From positions 682,001-746,000 of the forward strand of contig NZ_KI911560.1 of NCBI RefSeq assembly GCF_000515275.1: 64,000 bases of DNA, written 5' to 3'. Source of the stretch: Methylophilus sp. 5 (GTDB lineage Bacteria > Pseudomonadota > Gammaproteobacteria > Burkholderiales > Methylophilaceae). Position 1 is the first letter of the stretch. Each line of letters opens with the position of its first letter. Shown piece by piece: positions 15,851-26,900 of the stretch. The notes beneath the pieces are model-generated. The model saw nothing but the letters and a program-made list of their open reading frames with translations, did no database searches and was not told where the DNA came from. The position numbers and the translations under genes were made by a program.

Positions 15851-16562
15851 ATGCCATGCGATGCAAAATCGCCGACAAGGCTTTGAGTTCTTTTTCAGCC
15901 TGGAGGTGATTGGGGAATAGTTTTTCCTGCACGGCATAGAATCTGGCAGAGTGGTTCATTTCCCGCAGATGGGCCATTTCGTGGCACACCACATATTGAA
16001 TAATATGCGGCGGTGCTTGTATCAGGCGCCAATTGAGGCGAATCTGTTTGCGGCTATTGCAACTGCCCCAGCGTGACTTTGCGTTAGAGAGCCCCACAGC
16101 ACTCACCTTTTCGCCCATTTGCGCCGCGATGAGCTCTACTCTGCGCGTGAAGTCGGGCAAGGCCTGTTGTGCGTACCATTGCAACACCTTGCGCGCAACA
16201 ATCGCTGACTGATCAATCTGCGGCGACCTGACCAGTAACTGGTTACCTTGTAACACCACCGCTTTGTTAGTAGCATGCTGTTGCAGTGTTAACACAATAT
16301 CCTGCCCCATAAATAACAGCGGCTCACCATCCTGCCATTGCATGGCCGTCACCTGGTTAGCCTCACGCAAGGTGAGTTTTTGCTGTATCCAGCCAGATTT
16401 TTCTAACAGCACTTGCTGCAGCTGGGTGGCAGAAATACGCTTGGGCGCATGCACCACCAGGCCATGCGCGGTGATTTTCAGGCCTATGGTTCTGCGGGCA
16501 CGCAGGTCGAGCTGATAATCTATGCGTTGCCCGTTAGGCAGTTGCAGCTGTTGCGCGATCAC
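15849..16562 (-). CDS. YgjP-like (M48-type, DUF45) metal-dependent hydrolase
   Basis: 237 residues. The zinc metallopeptidase motif is CHEMAHLREMNHSARFY, with the HExxH and third His ligand typical of YgjP. The preceding AKSRWGSCNSRKQIRLNWRLIQAPPHIIQYVV is diagnostic for the family. The N-terminal half is a small beta domain (IDYQLDLRARRTIGLKITAHGLVVHAP). Its start overlaps the plsC stop by 4 nt. The physiological substrate is unknown. Confidence 0.93.
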   Translation of the reverse strand: MIAQQLQLPNGQRIDYQLDLRARRTIGLKITAHGLVVHAPKRISATQLQQVLLEKSGWIQQKLTLREANQVTAMQWQDGEPLLFMGQDIVLTLQQHATNKAVVLQGNQLLVRSPQIDQSAIVARKVLQWYAQQALPDFTRRVELIAAQMGEKVSAVGLSNAKSRWGSCNSRKQIRLNWRLIQAPPHIIQYVVCHEMAHLREMNHSARFYAVQEKLFPNHLQAEKELKALSAILHRMA

Positions 16563-17272
16563 AGGTGCAACATCTCCGCCTCTATCCAGTCTTCGACCAG
16601 TTTATTCACCGCATCCGGCTTTAGGCCAGCCGTTTCTATAGGCGGGCCAATCACCACTTTAATCACACCAGGGTATTTGAGAATAGAGTTTTTACGCCAG
16701 AAACGCCCGGCATTGTGTGCGACAGGCGCTACCGTCGTGCCAGTATGCGCTGCCAGCCAGGCACCACCAATGTGGTATTTGCCGCGCGCACCAGGTGCGA
16801 TGCGGGTGCCTTCTGGAAAAATCACCACGCTCAAGCCGCGCGTGAGCCGCTCTTTGCCATTATTCACCAGTTTTTTTAAGGCTTCACGGCCCGCACTGCG
16901 GTCAATCGGAATCGCATCCAAGGCCCAAAATGCCCAACCCAAAAAAGGAATCATCAACAGCTCTTTTTTCATGACCCAGATTTGCGGCGGAAAAATACAC
17001 TGCAAGCCGATGGTCTCCCATGCGGATTGATGTTTGGACAAAATAATATGCGCATGCGCAGGAATATGCTCGCGCCCGCTAACCTCATAACGCAGATTGC
17101 AAGTCACCTTGAGCCACCACAGCACGCTATAGGCCCAACCACTGACCCAGCGCGAACGTGTGACAGCAGGTAAGGGAATCAACACAATCGCCAGTAGCGA
17201 AAACGGGATAGTCAGTGCAAACAGGCCCACATAAAACAACAAGGCACGCACATACAACACGGCTGTTTGCAT
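16559..17272 (-). CDS. plsC: 1-acyl-sn-glycerol-3-phosphate acyltransferase
   Basis: 237 residues. An N-terminal membrane segment is followed by the acyltransferase motifs: the H-x4-D site appears as KHQSAWETIGLQ (Glu in the acidic position), then IPIDRSAGREALKKL, VIFPEGTRIAPG and GTTVAPVAHNAG. It makes phosphatidic acid for phospholipid synthesis. It is tightly packed behind gmhB and before the YgjP-like gene. Confidence 0.93.
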   Translation of the reverse strand: MQTAVLYVRALLFYVGLFALTIPFSLLAIVLIPLPAVTRSRWVSGWAYSVLWWLKVTCNLRYEVSGREHIPAHAHIILSKHQSAWETIGLQCIFPPQIWVMKKELLMIPFLGWAFWALDAIPIDRSAGREALKKLVNNGKERLTRGLSVVIFPEGTRIAPGARGKYHIGGAWLAAHTGTTVAPVAHNAGRFWRKNSILKYPGVIKVVIGPPIETAGLKPDAVNKLVEDWIEAEMLHL

Positions 17273-17814
17273 TATCGGTCACCCGCAATAATATCTTGCA
17301 CTGCCGCAGCCAGGTCAGCCACCACAATGGTCGTTTGAGGCATATCAGACAAATTGTAAGTTTCTTCGCCTTTGCCCGTGCGCACCAGGTAAGGTTGGCA
17401 ACCGGCTTTTTCAAACGCCTGCAAATCACGCAAGGCATCGCCCACACCGGGTACTTTGGTTAGCTCGACATTAAAGCGTTTGCCAATTTCTTCAATCATG
17501 CCGGTATTGGGCTTGCGGCAAGCACAATGTGCATCGGCCGCATGCGGGCAATAAAATACCGCATCAATACGGCCACCAACCTGCGCCAGCGCTTTATGCA
17601 TTTTGTCGTGTATCGCATTCAGCGTCGCCATATCAAAATAGCCGCGCGCAATGCCAGACTGATTGGTAGCCACAGCTACGCGATAGCCGTGCTGATTTAA
17701 CAGCGCAATCGCTTCCAGGCTACCGGGAATCGGAATCCACTCATTGGGATTTTTGATAAAGGTCGCGCTGTCGCGGTTAATCACGCCGTCACGGTCGAGA
17801 ATGACTAGCTTCAT
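17272..17814 (-). CDS. gmhB: D-glycero-beta-D-manno-heptose 1,7-bisphosphate 7-phosphatase
   Basis: 180 residues, HAD-superfamily phosphatase of ADP-heptose synthesis for the LPS inner core. HAD motif I is VILDRDGVIN, motif II VAVATNQSGIARGYF. The zinc-binding loop is YCPHAADAHCACRKPNTGM with three Cys and one His. The later region reads VPGVGDALRDLQAFEKAGCQPYLVRTGKG; the usual VGDS is VGDA here. It lies between glyS and plsC in the order common in betaproteobacteria. Confidence 0.96.
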   Translation of the reverse strand: MKLVILDRDGVINRDSATFIKNPNEWIPIPGSLEAIALLNQHGYRVAVATNQSGIARGYFDMATLNAIHDKMHKALAQVGGRIDAVFYCPHAADAHCACRKPNTGMIEEIGKRFNVELTKVPGVGDALRDLQAFEKAGCQPYLVRTGKGEETYNLSDMPQTTIVVADLAAAVQDIIAGDR

Positions 17815-17839
17815 ACATACACTCCTGACGGCAATTCGA

Positions 17840-20023
17840 TTAACTGGCCAGTTTAGATAAGTCGGCTACGCGGTTCATGGCCTGATGCAAGGTTGCCAGC
17901 AAGCCCAGGCGATTCGCCTTGAGCGCCGGGTCATCGGCATTGACCATCACTGAGTCAAAGAACGTGTCTACCGGCGCTTTTAATACCGCCAGCGCTTGCA
18001 ACGAGGCGGTGTAATCTCCTGTTTCAAACAACTGGTCGGCTGTTGGCTTGGTTTCTGCCAGCGCCTGATGCAGGGCTTTTTCGGCAGACTCTTGCAGCAA
18101 CTCGGCGTTCACTTCAGCTTTTACTTCGCCTTCCACTTTCTTGAGAATATTAGAAACACGCTTGTTAGCAGCTGCCAAGGCTGGGGCTTCCGGCAAATTG
18201 GCAAACGCTTGCACCGCACTCAGGCGACGCGGAATCTCAACTAAACAATCACTCTTCAACGCAATAACGGACTCAACCTCTTGCGTAGAATATCCCTGCT
18301 CTTTTAAATTGACAGTTAGTCTGTCATTAATAAAGTCATACAGTGCATCCTTGTCCAAAGACCTATTTGTTCTTTGTGATTGAGTCGATGAATTACTATT
18401 AACTTTATTATCTAACTCATGGTCTTTTGCTGTGTACCATAGCTCATCGTCATTGTGCGCATGAGATGCAATGTCAAACAATTGCCCCAGTCCAATATTA
18501 ATCTCTGTCTCAATGATTAATCTAATCACACCTATAGCTTGCCTTCTTAATCCAAACGGATCTTTATCGCCAGTTGGCTTTTCACCAATACTAAATAGCC
18601 CGACCAGCGTTTCCAGTTTGTCTGCCAACGCTACCACCACACCGACCTGGCTACGCGGCAATTCATCTCCGGCAAAGCGCGGACGGTAATGGTCTTCAAT
18701 GGCATAGGCCACATCATCGGCCAGGCCTTCGTGCTGGGCGTAGTAACGCCCCATAATGCCTTGCAGCTCGGGGAACTCACCCACCATATCGGTCAGCAAG
18801 TCAATTTTAGATAAGCGCGCGGCTTGCGCCACTTTAGCCACAAAGCCGTCGCCACCAATCTGCTGGGCAATCGCACTGGCAATGGCCACCACACGCTCGT
18901 TACGCTCGCCTTGTGAGCCTAATTTGTTGTGGTACACCACTTTCGCCAAACCTGGCAAACGGCTTTCCAGCGTCTTTTTACGGTCCTGGTCAAAAAAGAA
19001 CTTGGCATCAGCCAGGCGTGGACGCACTACACGTTCGTTGCCGCCAATCACCTTGCTGGCATCAGCCGGGTTGATATTGGAAACAATTAAAAACTTATTC
19101 GTCAGCTTGCCGCTTGCATCCAGCAAGGGGAAGTATTTCTGGTTGGCCTTCATGGTCAAAATCAGGCACTCTTGCGGCACCGCTAAAAACTCTTGTTCAA
19201 ACTGGCCCAGCAACACATTCGGACGTTCCACCAGCGCAGTCACTTCGTCCAGCAAGGCATCGTCTTCAATCGGTTTCAGGCCTTGTTTATCCGCGGCGGC
19301 CTGCAATTGCTGCACAATCTCGGCACGGCGCGCATCAAACCCGGCAATCACGGCACCTTCTTCTATCAATTGTTGCGCATAGGTATCAGCAGAGGTGATG
19401 GTAACCACTGGATTTTTCGCCTCAAAACGGTGACCTTGCGTGGTGTTACCGGCTGCAAGACCCAGCACAGAAACAGGCACGACTTCATTACCATGCAGGG
19501 CGACCAATCCATGGGCTGGGCGCACAAAGTTAACGCTCTCCCAGCCATCATTAATTTGGTAAGTCATCACTTTGGGGATAGGCAGCTTTGCCAGCGTGTC
19601 ATCAATTGCTTTTTGCAAGCCTTCAGTCAAGGTAGCGCCGGGCTGAGTCGCATCCAAAAACAGAATATCGGCTTTGCCATCATGCTCTTTGCGTAATTTG
19701 GCAACCGCGCTTTCACTTTCGCCCAATGCCTGCAATTTTTTCAGCAGAGCTGGAGTTGCATTGCCGTTGGCATCCAGGCCAACGGTCGCTGGCATCAACT
19801 TTTGCGCCACTTGTTTGTCGGCCGCTTTTTCAGCAACCTGCGTGATATGCGCAGCCAGACGTCGTGGAGATGCAAAGGTAGTCACCTCACTGTCATCCGC
19901 CAGCAAGCCGGAAGCTTTCAAACTCTCGGCCAGCACACCACTAAAAGACTCACCCAGTTTGTTCAATACTTTAGGCGGCAACTCTTCTACAAATAATTCA
20001 ACTAACAGATTGCGGGTACTCAT
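17840..20023 (-). CDS. glyS: Glycine--tRNA ligase beta subunit
   Basis: 727 residues, slightly long for the about 690-residue family. The N-terminus is [15 protein letters not shown]; core motifs are [88 protein letters not shown] and the C-terminal [21 protein letters not shown]. Between about residues 480 and 600 the coding DNA turns clearly AT-rich and carries an extra Asn/Ser/Thr-rich stretch ([20 protein letters not shown]). The start overlaps the glyQ stop (ATGA type). Confidence 0.96.
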   Translation of the reverse strand: MSTRNLLVELFVEELPPKVLNKLGESFSGVLAESLKASGLLADDSEVTTFASPRRLAAHITQVAEKAADKQVAQKLMPATVGLDANGNATPALLKKLQALGESESAVAKLRKEHDGKADILFLDATQPGATLTEGLQKAIDDTLAKLPIPKVMTYQINDGWESVNFVRPAHGLVALHGNEVVPVSVLGLAAGNTTQGHRFEAKNPVVTITSADTYAQQLIEEGAVIAGFDARRAEIVQQLQAAADKQGLKPIEDDALLDEVTALVERPNVLLGQFEQEFLAVPQECLILTMKANQKYFPLLDASGKLTNKFLIVSNINPADASKVIGGNERVVRPRLADAKFFFDQDRKKTLESRLPGLAKVVYHNKLGSQGERNERVVAIASAIAQQIGGDGFVAKVAQAARLSKIDLLTDMVGEFPELQGIMGRYYAQHEGLADDVAYAIEDHYRPRFAGDELPRSQVGVVVALADKLETLVGLFSIGEKPTGDKDPFGLRRQAIGVIRLIIETEINIGLGQLFDIASHAHNDDELWYTAKDHELDNKVNSNSSTQSQRTNRSLDKDALYDFINDRLTVNLKEQGYSTQEVESVIALKSDCLVEIPRRLSAVQAFANLPEAPALAAANKRVSNILKKVEGEVKAEVNAELLQESAEKALHQALAETKPTADQLFETGDYTASLQALAVLKAPVDTFFDSVMVNADDPALKANRLGLLATLHQAMNRVADLSKLAS

Positions 20024-20964
20024 GCGGCGGCTTTCTTGTTTTGTTCTGCTTGTTCGCTGTCCAGTTTTGCCAACACTTCGTCGGCCCAGGCTTTAGGCGC
20101 CATCGGGAAACCCAGTCTGGCGCGGCTATCGAGGTAGCTGGCGGCCACGGCGCGGGCCAGGTTACGGATACGGCCGATATACGCCGCACGCTCGGTGACA
20201 GAAATCGCCCCACGCGCATCGAGCAGGTTAAAGGTATGCGCGGCTTTGAGCACTTGCTCGTAGCCTGGCAAAGCCAGTTTGTTTTCCATCAGGTGCTTGG
20301 CTTGTTTTTCGTGCGCATTAAACGCGGTAAACAAAAAGTCGACATCCGAATGCTCAAAGTTATAGGTCGATTGCTCCACCTCATTTTGGTGGAACACATC
20401 ACCATATTTCACGCCAGGCGAATATTCGAGGTCATACACGTTTTCGACGCCTTGCAAATACATGGCCAAACGCTCTAAACCATAAGTAATTTCACCGGTA
20501 ATCGGCTTACAGTTAATGCCGCCGACTTGCTGAAAGTAAGTGAACTGCGTCACTTCCATGCCATTGAGCCAGACTTCCCAGCCCAGGCCCCAGGCACCCA
20601 GCGTTGGGTTTTCCCAGTCATCCTCCACAAAGCGGATGTCATTTTCCTGCAAGTTAAAGCCGAGTGCCTCTAATGAGCCCAGGTAGAGCTCCAGAATATT
20701 GGCCGGGGCGGGTTTGAGCACCACCTGATATTGGTAGTAGTGTTGCAAACGGTTGGGGTTTTCGCCATAGCGGCCATCTTTGGGGCGGCGGCTAGGCTGC
20801 ACATAGGCGGCTTTCCACGGCTCTGGCCCTAATGCGCGTAAAAAAGTCGCGGTGTGGCTGGTGCCTGCGCCGACTTCCATATCGTAAGGTTGCAACAGTG
20901 TGCAGCCTTGTTTGTCCCAGTATTCCTGCAGCTTTAAAATGATTTGTTGAAAGGTCAGCACCAT
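20020..20964 (-). CDS. glyQ: Glycine--tRNA ligase alpha subunit
   Basis: 314 residues. GlyQ carries the catalytic class II core of the alpha2beta2 enzyme. Motifs: [88 protein letters not shown] and [20 protein letters not shown]. The C-terminal tail is Lys/Ala-rich. It is the promoter-proximal gene of glyQ-glyS-gmhB-plsC-ygjP, and faces away from the metal-efflux operon. Confidence 0.97.
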   Translation of the reverse strand: MVLTFQQIILKLQEYWDKQGCTLLQPYDMEVGAGTSHTATFLRALGPEPWKAAYVQPSRRPKDGRYGENPNRLQHYYQYQVVLKPAPANILELYLGSLEALGFNLQENDIRFVEDDWENPTLGAWGLGWEVWLNGMEVTQFTYFQQVGGINCKPITGEITYGLERLAMYLQGVENVYDLEYSPGVKYGDVFHQNEVEQSTYNFEHSDVDFLFTAFNAHEKQAKHLMENKLALPGYEQVLKAAHTFNLLDARGAISVTERAAYIGRIRNLARAVAASYLDSRARLGFPMAPKAWADEVLAKLDSEQAEQNKKAAA

Positions 20965-21037
20965 GACGCCTGATCTACTTAATTGTAAAACGAATATTTT
21001 ACCTGATTCAGACTGGGTTAAGAAATCGCATTGCAGC

Positions 21038-21054
21038 TCGACTCTCAGAGTTGA
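21038..21054. promoter_or_regulatory. Possible operator in the glyQ / metal-efflux divergent spacer
   Basis: Near-perfect 8-1-8 palindrome TCGACTCT-C-AGAGTTGA (one mismatched pair) about 60 nt before the His-rich gene. It could bind a metal regulator. No regulator gene is adjacent, so this is weak. Confidence 0.3.
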
Positions 21055-21114
21055 ATGGTTTTTTCACAGTTTTTTGCGATTGTGGCATCACAGAAAATTT
21101 GATAAATTAGACGC

Positions 21115-21549
21115 ATGAAATCTTATCGCACATGGGTATTGTTGCTGACGTTGTGGTTTGCCTTGCTGCAAACCATCGCGCCACTGCTGCACGCCCATGC
21201 GGCAGGTGACACCGCGGCCGACGACGGCCCGCATATGCATATGGTTGATATTCCAGCCTTGCATACCGAAGCGGCAGAGTCACAACATCCGTTTCACTGG
21301 CATATGCACTCTGACAAGTCGCACGGCCAAATCATCAGCCTGGGTCAGGCCATCACAGAAAACAATACACTGCTGACGCTAATAGATAGCTACGCCGATC
21401 TGGGCTTTGTTGCCATTTTGCCGGTGCTATTGCTGCTGTCAGCATGCTTACTGGCACCACGTCGTCAGCTGCAACAACAGCAACACGACAAAGCCCGACA
21501 TTCATCCCCGCTCAACCGCCACAGCCCTCGCGGCCCGCCTCACGCCTGA
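21115..21549 (+). CDS. Small His-rich exported/membrane protein preceding the metal efflux genes
   Basis: 144 residues. An N-terminal hydrophobic signal (TWVLLLTLWFALLQTIAPLLHAHA) is followed by a His/Asp/Met-rich periplasmic stretch with HMHM, HPFHWHMH and SDKSHGQ, then one transmembrane helix (LGFVAILPVLLLLSACLLA) and a basic, polar tail. Small proteins like this (CzcI-like) often begin czc/cus-type operons and bind the metal in the periplasm. The next gene starts about 60 nt downstream on the same strand. The metal identity is not known. Confidence 0.75.
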   Translation: MKSYRTWVLLLTLWFALLQTIAPLLHAHAAGDTAADDGPHMHMVDIPALHTEAAESQHPFHWHMHSDKSHGQIISLGQAITENNTLLTLIDSYADLGFVAILPVLLLLSACLLAPRRQLQQQQHDKARHSSPLNRHSPRGPPHA

Positions 21550-21612
21550 ACATCACATTGTTGCATCGGTTGGCATTAGCCATCCGCTTGCCTGTTTTGT
21601 TCAGGAGAATCT

Positions 21613-22893
21613 ATGTTTCAACTACTCAAAGGAGTCTGTCGCTCCCTCTTAATCGCATGCTGCGCATGGCTTGCGGTGGGCTATGCAGCGGTCGCCTCGG
21701 CCGAAAGCATGGCGAGCCAGGCCAGCGACCATGAAGACACCGTTTTAACTAACCCTCAATTAAGCTTGCACGAGGTATTGCTGCAGGTGGTGGCTATCCA
21801 TCCGCAACAATCATTGCTAGCTGCGCACCAGCAGATGGTGCAGGCACGCCGGACCATGGCCAACAGCTGGCTGCCGCAAGCACCATCGGTCGGCTTTTCA
21901 CATCAAAACGATGCCTTAATGAGCAATCGTGATGAACGTGAATGGCAAGCGCAGCTACAAATCCCGATCTGGTTACCAGGGCAACGCCAGGCGCGTAGCC
22001 AGGTAGCAAGCCTGACGGACGATAGCCTGTCACAAGACCGCGCGGGCTTGCAGCAACTGGCCGCCGACCTGTTACGCAACGCGGTATGGGAGATTGCCAT
22101 GCGCCGCAATGATGTCAACGTGGTTGAAAACCGCCGCATCACCATGCACAGCCTGACTCAAGATGTACAAAAGCGCTTTAAGGCAGGAGAGGTAGCGAGG
22201 CTAGAGGTCATGCAGGTAGAGCAAGAGACGCTGCAAGCCGAGCGCCAACGCGTGACAGCCCATGCCGAACTCATGCACGCGCAGTTTCGCTACCAGCAAC
22301 TCACGGGCTTAAGCGACATGCCAGCCAGGCTGGAAGAGTCGCTATCTACCCGTGAAGACTACGCAGACTCACCCTATTGGCAAGCCGCACAAGCCAGGCT
22401 CAAACTGGCCGAAGGCCAGCGCGACTTAACCATGATAGAGCAGCGGCAAAACCCGCAACTTACCCTGAGCACGCGCACCATTCAGGGCGGCTTTGACTAC
22501 GCCTACAACTCCAGCATGGGCGTGGCCATTAATATTCCGCTGCAAAGTGAAGTCCATCGCGCGCCTTTGCTGGCCAATGCCGAGCAGACCATAGGCGATG
22601 CACGCAACCAACTGGAAACGTTACGACGCCAACTGGAAAACAACCTGCACGAAGCTGAACATAACCTGCACGTTAGCCGCCAGGAGCTCGCGCTAATTCA
22701 ACAGCAGCAAGCCATCGCCAGTGAAAACGCTACGCTGGCACGCAAAGCTTACCGCTTAGGCGAACTTGATCTCAACCAATTATTACGCCTGCAACTGCTG
22801 GCGTTTGAAGCTGAACGCAGTTTGAGCAGCCAGCAGCTACAAGTGCAATGGAACATTGCCAAATACAATCAGGCCGTAGGAGTCCTCCCATGA
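21613..22893 (+). CDS. TolC-family outer membrane factor of a heavy-metal RND efflux system (CzcC-like)
   Basis: 426 residues. A signal peptide (CCAWLAVGYAAVASA) is followed by two TolC-type repeats rich in long Gln/Ala/Leu coiled coils. Recognisable pieces are LSLHEVLLQVVAIHPQQSLL, the first-repeat RNAVWEIAMRRNDVNVVEN and ENATLARKAYRLGELDLNQLLRLQLLAFEAE near the end, the usual CzcC finish. It would form the outer-membrane channel. The stop overlaps the adaptor start (ATGA). Confidence 0.9.
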   Translation: MFQLLKGVCRSLLIACCAWLAVGYAAVASAESMASQASDHEDTVLTNPQLSLHEVLLQVVAIHPQQSLLAAHQQMVQARRTMANSWLPQAPSVGFSHQNDALMSNRDEREWQAQLQIPIWLPGQRQARSQVASLTDDSLSQDRAGLQQLAADLLRNAVWEIAMRRNDVNVVENRRITMHSLTQDVQKRFKAGEVARLEVMQVEQETLQAERQRVTAHAELMHAQFRYQQLTGLSDMPARLEESLSTREDYADSPYWQAAQARLKLAEGQRDLTMIEQRQNPQLTLSTRTIQGGFDYAYNSSMGVAINIPLQSEVHRAPLLANAEQTIGDARNQLETLRRQLENNLHEAEHNLHVSRQELALIQQQQAIASENATLARKAYRLGELDLNQLLRLQLLAFEAERSLSSQQLQVQWNIAKYNQAVGVLP

Positions 22894-23978
22894 AAAGAAT
22901 TCTTTTTTTAATCATGTTTGCTGGTGTGTCATGCAACGCATTAGCAGCCACCGTCTTGCCACTCTCTGCGGCGCAATTACAACAAATGCAAGTGCAATGG
23001 GGCCCGCTGCAAGCACAAAACAAGGGCTTATCTGCCAGTTATCCGGCAGAAGTGGTGCTACCGCCCACACAAACCCGCGTGGTCACCGCAGCACAAGGCG
23101 GGCTCATTACCCAACTCAGCGCAAGCGTTGGCGACATGGTCAAACAGGGGCAAGTGATTGGCCAGCTGAGCAGCCCGGATTTGGTGGCATTACAAAGCGG
23201 CTATTTACAAAGCGACACGCAGGCCAGACTGCAGGCGCAGGCACTCAAACGCGACCAGGCGTTATTTCAGGATGGCATTATTGCCCAGCGACGCCTGCAA
23301 GAAACTCAAAGTGCTTATGAAACCAGCCAGGCGCTGATGCATGAACACAAACAAACCTTGCAACTGGCAGGCATGAGCGAACGCCAGATTCAGCAGCTGG
23401 CACAAAAACGTACCATGCAAAACGGCATGGCGATTATCGCGCCAATCAACGGCCAAATTATAGAGCAGCAGCAAGCCGTAGGCGCACGGGTGGATATGGC
23501 AACGCCGATTTACACCATTAGTAACCCCAAACCTTTATGGCTGATGATACAAGTGCCGCTGGCGCAAGCACAACGGCTCAAGCCAGGCAACATGGTGCGC
23601 TTACCCAAGCAACATCTGAGCGCCAACATTGACACCGTATTGCGGCAATTGAATAAAAATAATCAAACCACACAAGTGCGAGCGTCGATTAGCCAAGGCG
23701 CCGAGCAACTCTCGGTCGGCCAAATCGTTGAGGTGGCATTGGTTGAGAACACGGCTCAAGCCAGCTTTACGGTACCGAGAAGCGCGGTGGCCAGGCAAGG
23801 CGAACAAGCAGTGATCTTTGTGCAGCAGGCCAAAGGCATTGCAGTCACGCCGGTGAAAATCGTCCTCGAGCAAGACCAGCAATTAATAGTGCAAGCTGCT
23901 TTGCATGGCAATGAACGCATCGCCGTGCAAGGCGTAGCGGCGTTAAAAGGCCATTGGCTAGGCCTGGGTGGGGAGTAA
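22890..23978 (+). CDS. RND efflux periplasmic adaptor (CzcB/CusB-like)
   Basis: 362 residues from the ATG giving MKRILFLIMFAG; a GGAG 7 nt upstream and the ATGA overlap decide the start. A signal peptide ends at NALAA. The membrane-fusion architecture is clear: a lipoyl/barrel-sandwich half (GGLITQLSASVGDMVKQGQVIGQLSSPDLVALQSGYLQ), an alpha-hairpin of about 100 residues, the second lipoyl half (IIAPINGQIIEQQQAVGARVDMATPIYTI) and a beta-barrel (AVARQGEQAVIFVQQ). No extra Met/His-rich metal extension is seen. Confidence 0.9.
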   Translation: MKRILFLIMFAGVSCNALAATVLPLSAAQLQQMQVQWGPLQAQNKGLSASYPAEVVLPPTQTRVVTAAQGGLITQLSASVGDMVKQGQVIGQLSSPDLVALQSGYLQSDTQARLQAQALKRDQALFQDGIIAQRRLQETQSAYETSQALMHEHKQTLQLAGMSERQIQQLAQKRTMQNGMAIIAPINGQIIEQQQAVGARVDMATPIYTISNPKPLWLMIQVPLAQAQRLKPGNMVRLPKQHLSANIDTVLRQLNKNNQTTQVRASISQGAEQLSVGQIVEVALVENTAQASFTVPRSAVARQGEQAVIFVQQAKGIAVTPVKIVLEQDQQLIVQAALHGNERIAVQGVAALKGHWLGLGGE

Positions 23979-23981
23979 ACC

Positions 23982-26900
23982 ATGTTAAATTGGCTAATAG
24001 AAACCTCACTTAAACAGCGCTTGCTGGTCTGCGTGTTTGCCATTGGTTTGCTGTTTGCAGGCTGGGCTGCGTATCAAAGCATTCCGATTGATGCCTTCCC
24101 GGATGTGTCTTCTACCCAGGTCAAAATCATCATCAAATCACCGGGCATGACACCGGAAGAAGTCGAAGCCAGGATTACAGCGCCGATTGAAGTCGAAATG
24201 CTGGGCATCCCCAAACAGACCAGTTTACGGGCCGTAGCCAAATATGCGCTGACCGACATCACTATTGATTTTGAAGATGGCACGGATATTTATTGGGCGC
24301 GCCAGCAAGTCACCGAGCGGCTCAATAATGCCTGGCCAAACCTGCCCACCGACATCTCCGGCGGCATTGCGCCCATGACCACACCGTTGGGCGAGATGTT
24401 TATGTTCACCATTGAGTCTGACACACTGAGCCTGCAAGAAAAACGCTCGTTGCTTGATTGGGTGATACGCCCACGCCTGCGCACCGTGCCCGGCGTGGCC
24501 GATGTAAATGCCCTTGGCGGGCTAGTGCGCAGCTTTGAAATTGTGCCCGATAACGCCAAACTGCAAGCGCGTGGCATCGCGCTGAGTGAATTGCAGCAAG
24601 CCATTAGCGACAACAACCGCAACGATGGCGCAGGCCGCCTCAAAGATGGTGAAGAGTCACTATTGGTGCGCGCAGAAGGTGCCTTTAAAACGCTGGATGA
24701 CGTCAGCAACACGGTGATTAAAGGCCACATTGGCAGCCCGGTACGCATTGCCGATGTAGCTGAAGTGCGTATAGGTGAACTGACACGCTATGGCGCCGTC
24801 TCCCGCAATGGCAAAGGCGAGGCTGTCGAAGGCCTGGTGCTTGGCTTGCGCGGTGCAAATGCGCGGCAAGTGGTCGAAGGCGTCCGCGCCAAGCTGGCTG
24901 AAATTGCGCCCAGCTTGCCAAAAGACGTTACTATCCAGGTGTTTTACGATAGAGGCGACCTGGTTGCGCGTGCCGTACACACGGTGAACAAAGCGCTTGT
25001 GGAGGCCGTGGCCCTGGTGCTTATTTTACTGGTGTTGTTTTTGGGCAATCTGCGCGCCGCACTCACCGTGGCCTGCGCATTGCCAATGGCGATGCTGGCC
25101 ACCTTTTGGCTCATGCAGTATTACGGCATGTCAGCCAACCTGATGTCTTTAGGCGGGCTGGCGATTGCCATCGGCATGCTGGTCGACTCTGCCGTGGTGG
25201 TGGTAGAAAACATCGTCGACCACCTGGCACATGCACCAGAAAAACAAGCCCAAACTAAGCTCAGCATCATTGTCACCGCCATGCGTGAAGTCAGTGTGCC
25301 AGTCAGCGCAGGCATCGTGATTATTATTACGGTGTTTTTACCGTTGCTGACCTTGCAAGGCCTGGAAGGTAAACTGTTTGCCCCGGTCGCGCTCAGCATT
25401 ATGTTTGCGCTAGGCTCGTCGCTGCTGCTGTCACTGACCATTATCCCGGTGCTGGCATCGTTCCTGATTCAAAACCATGCCGCTGAAGACCCATGGCTAA
25501 TCCGCCACCTCAATCGCTGGTATGCTCGCGCATTGTCTACAGCCATGCAATACAAACGCGCGGTGTTAGCCACCGCCGGCCTATTACTGCTACTCACAGT
25601 GCTGGTGTATCCGCTCATCGGCAAAACCTTTATGCCCACCATGGACGAAGGCGACGTCATTATCGGCACCGAGAAGCTGCCATCCATCGCCTTATCGCAA
25701 AGCATTGCCACCGATACGCATCTGCAACAAACCTTGTTGCAGCAAGTCACTGAAATTAAGGGCGTCTACTCCAGGGTGGGATCCGACGAACTGGGGCTGG
25801 ATCCGATGGGCATTAACCAGAGTGATAATTTCCTTATACTCAAACCGCGTGAGCAATGGCAAGTGCCGGACAAAGCGGCCCTGATCAATAAACTACGCCA
25901 GGTCATGCAGGGCATCCCCGGCCTGGATTACAACTTTTCGCAACCGATTGAATTGCGCGTCAATGAAATGATCTTAGGCGTACGCGGTGACTTAGCGCTA
26001 AAGATCTTTGGCACCGACCTCAACGTACTTAATCAAACCGCCCAGCAAATCATCAAAGTGCTGGAAGCCGTACCCGGTAATCAGGATGTTTACACGCCAC
26101 AAAACAGTGGCGTGCAGTACCTGCAGATTAAAATCGACCGCGTGGCCGCAGGCAGGCTGGGCTTAAGCATCGCCGACATCAACACCCTCTTGCAAAGCCA
26201 GCTAGAAGGCAAACTACTGGGCATCGTACTTGAGGGCAACCGCCGCACGCCTATTTTGCTGCGCGGCAGCCAGGTCGTGCGTGAATCGTCATCAGACTTC
26301 AGTCAGCTTATGCTTGCCTTACCACAAGGCGACACGGTGCCTCTCACCAGTGTTGCCAGCATTGTGCGTGAAGAAGGCCCGGTCAAAATCGACCGTGAGC
26401 GCGGCAACCGCATGGTGGTGGTCACCGCCAACGTCAAAGGCCGCGATTTGGTGAGCTTTGTCGAAGAAGCAAAGCAAAAGGTCGCCCAGCAAGTCAAACT
26501 ACCAGAAGGCTACTGGTTAAAATGGGGCGGCCAGTTCGAGAACCAGCAACGCGCCGCTGCACGTCTGAGCATCGTCATCCCAATGGCCATTGCGCTCATC
26601 GCCCTGCTGCTATTTATGACCTTTGGCTCGCTGCCCAAAGCGCTGCTGATACTCGCCAACATCCCGTTTGCCATGATAGGCGGCGTCTTTGCACTGTGGC
26701 TGTCAGGCGAGTATTTGTCCGTGCCCGCCTCGGTTGGTTTTATTGCCTTGCTAGGCATCGCCGTACTCAATGGCGTAGTGATGGTCAGTCATTTTCAGCA
26801 GTTAGCGGCGCAAGGCATGGCGGCGAGCAAGATTGCTTATGAAGGCGCCAAACGACGCCTGCGGCCGGTGCTGATGACGGCCAGCATTACCGCATTTGGC

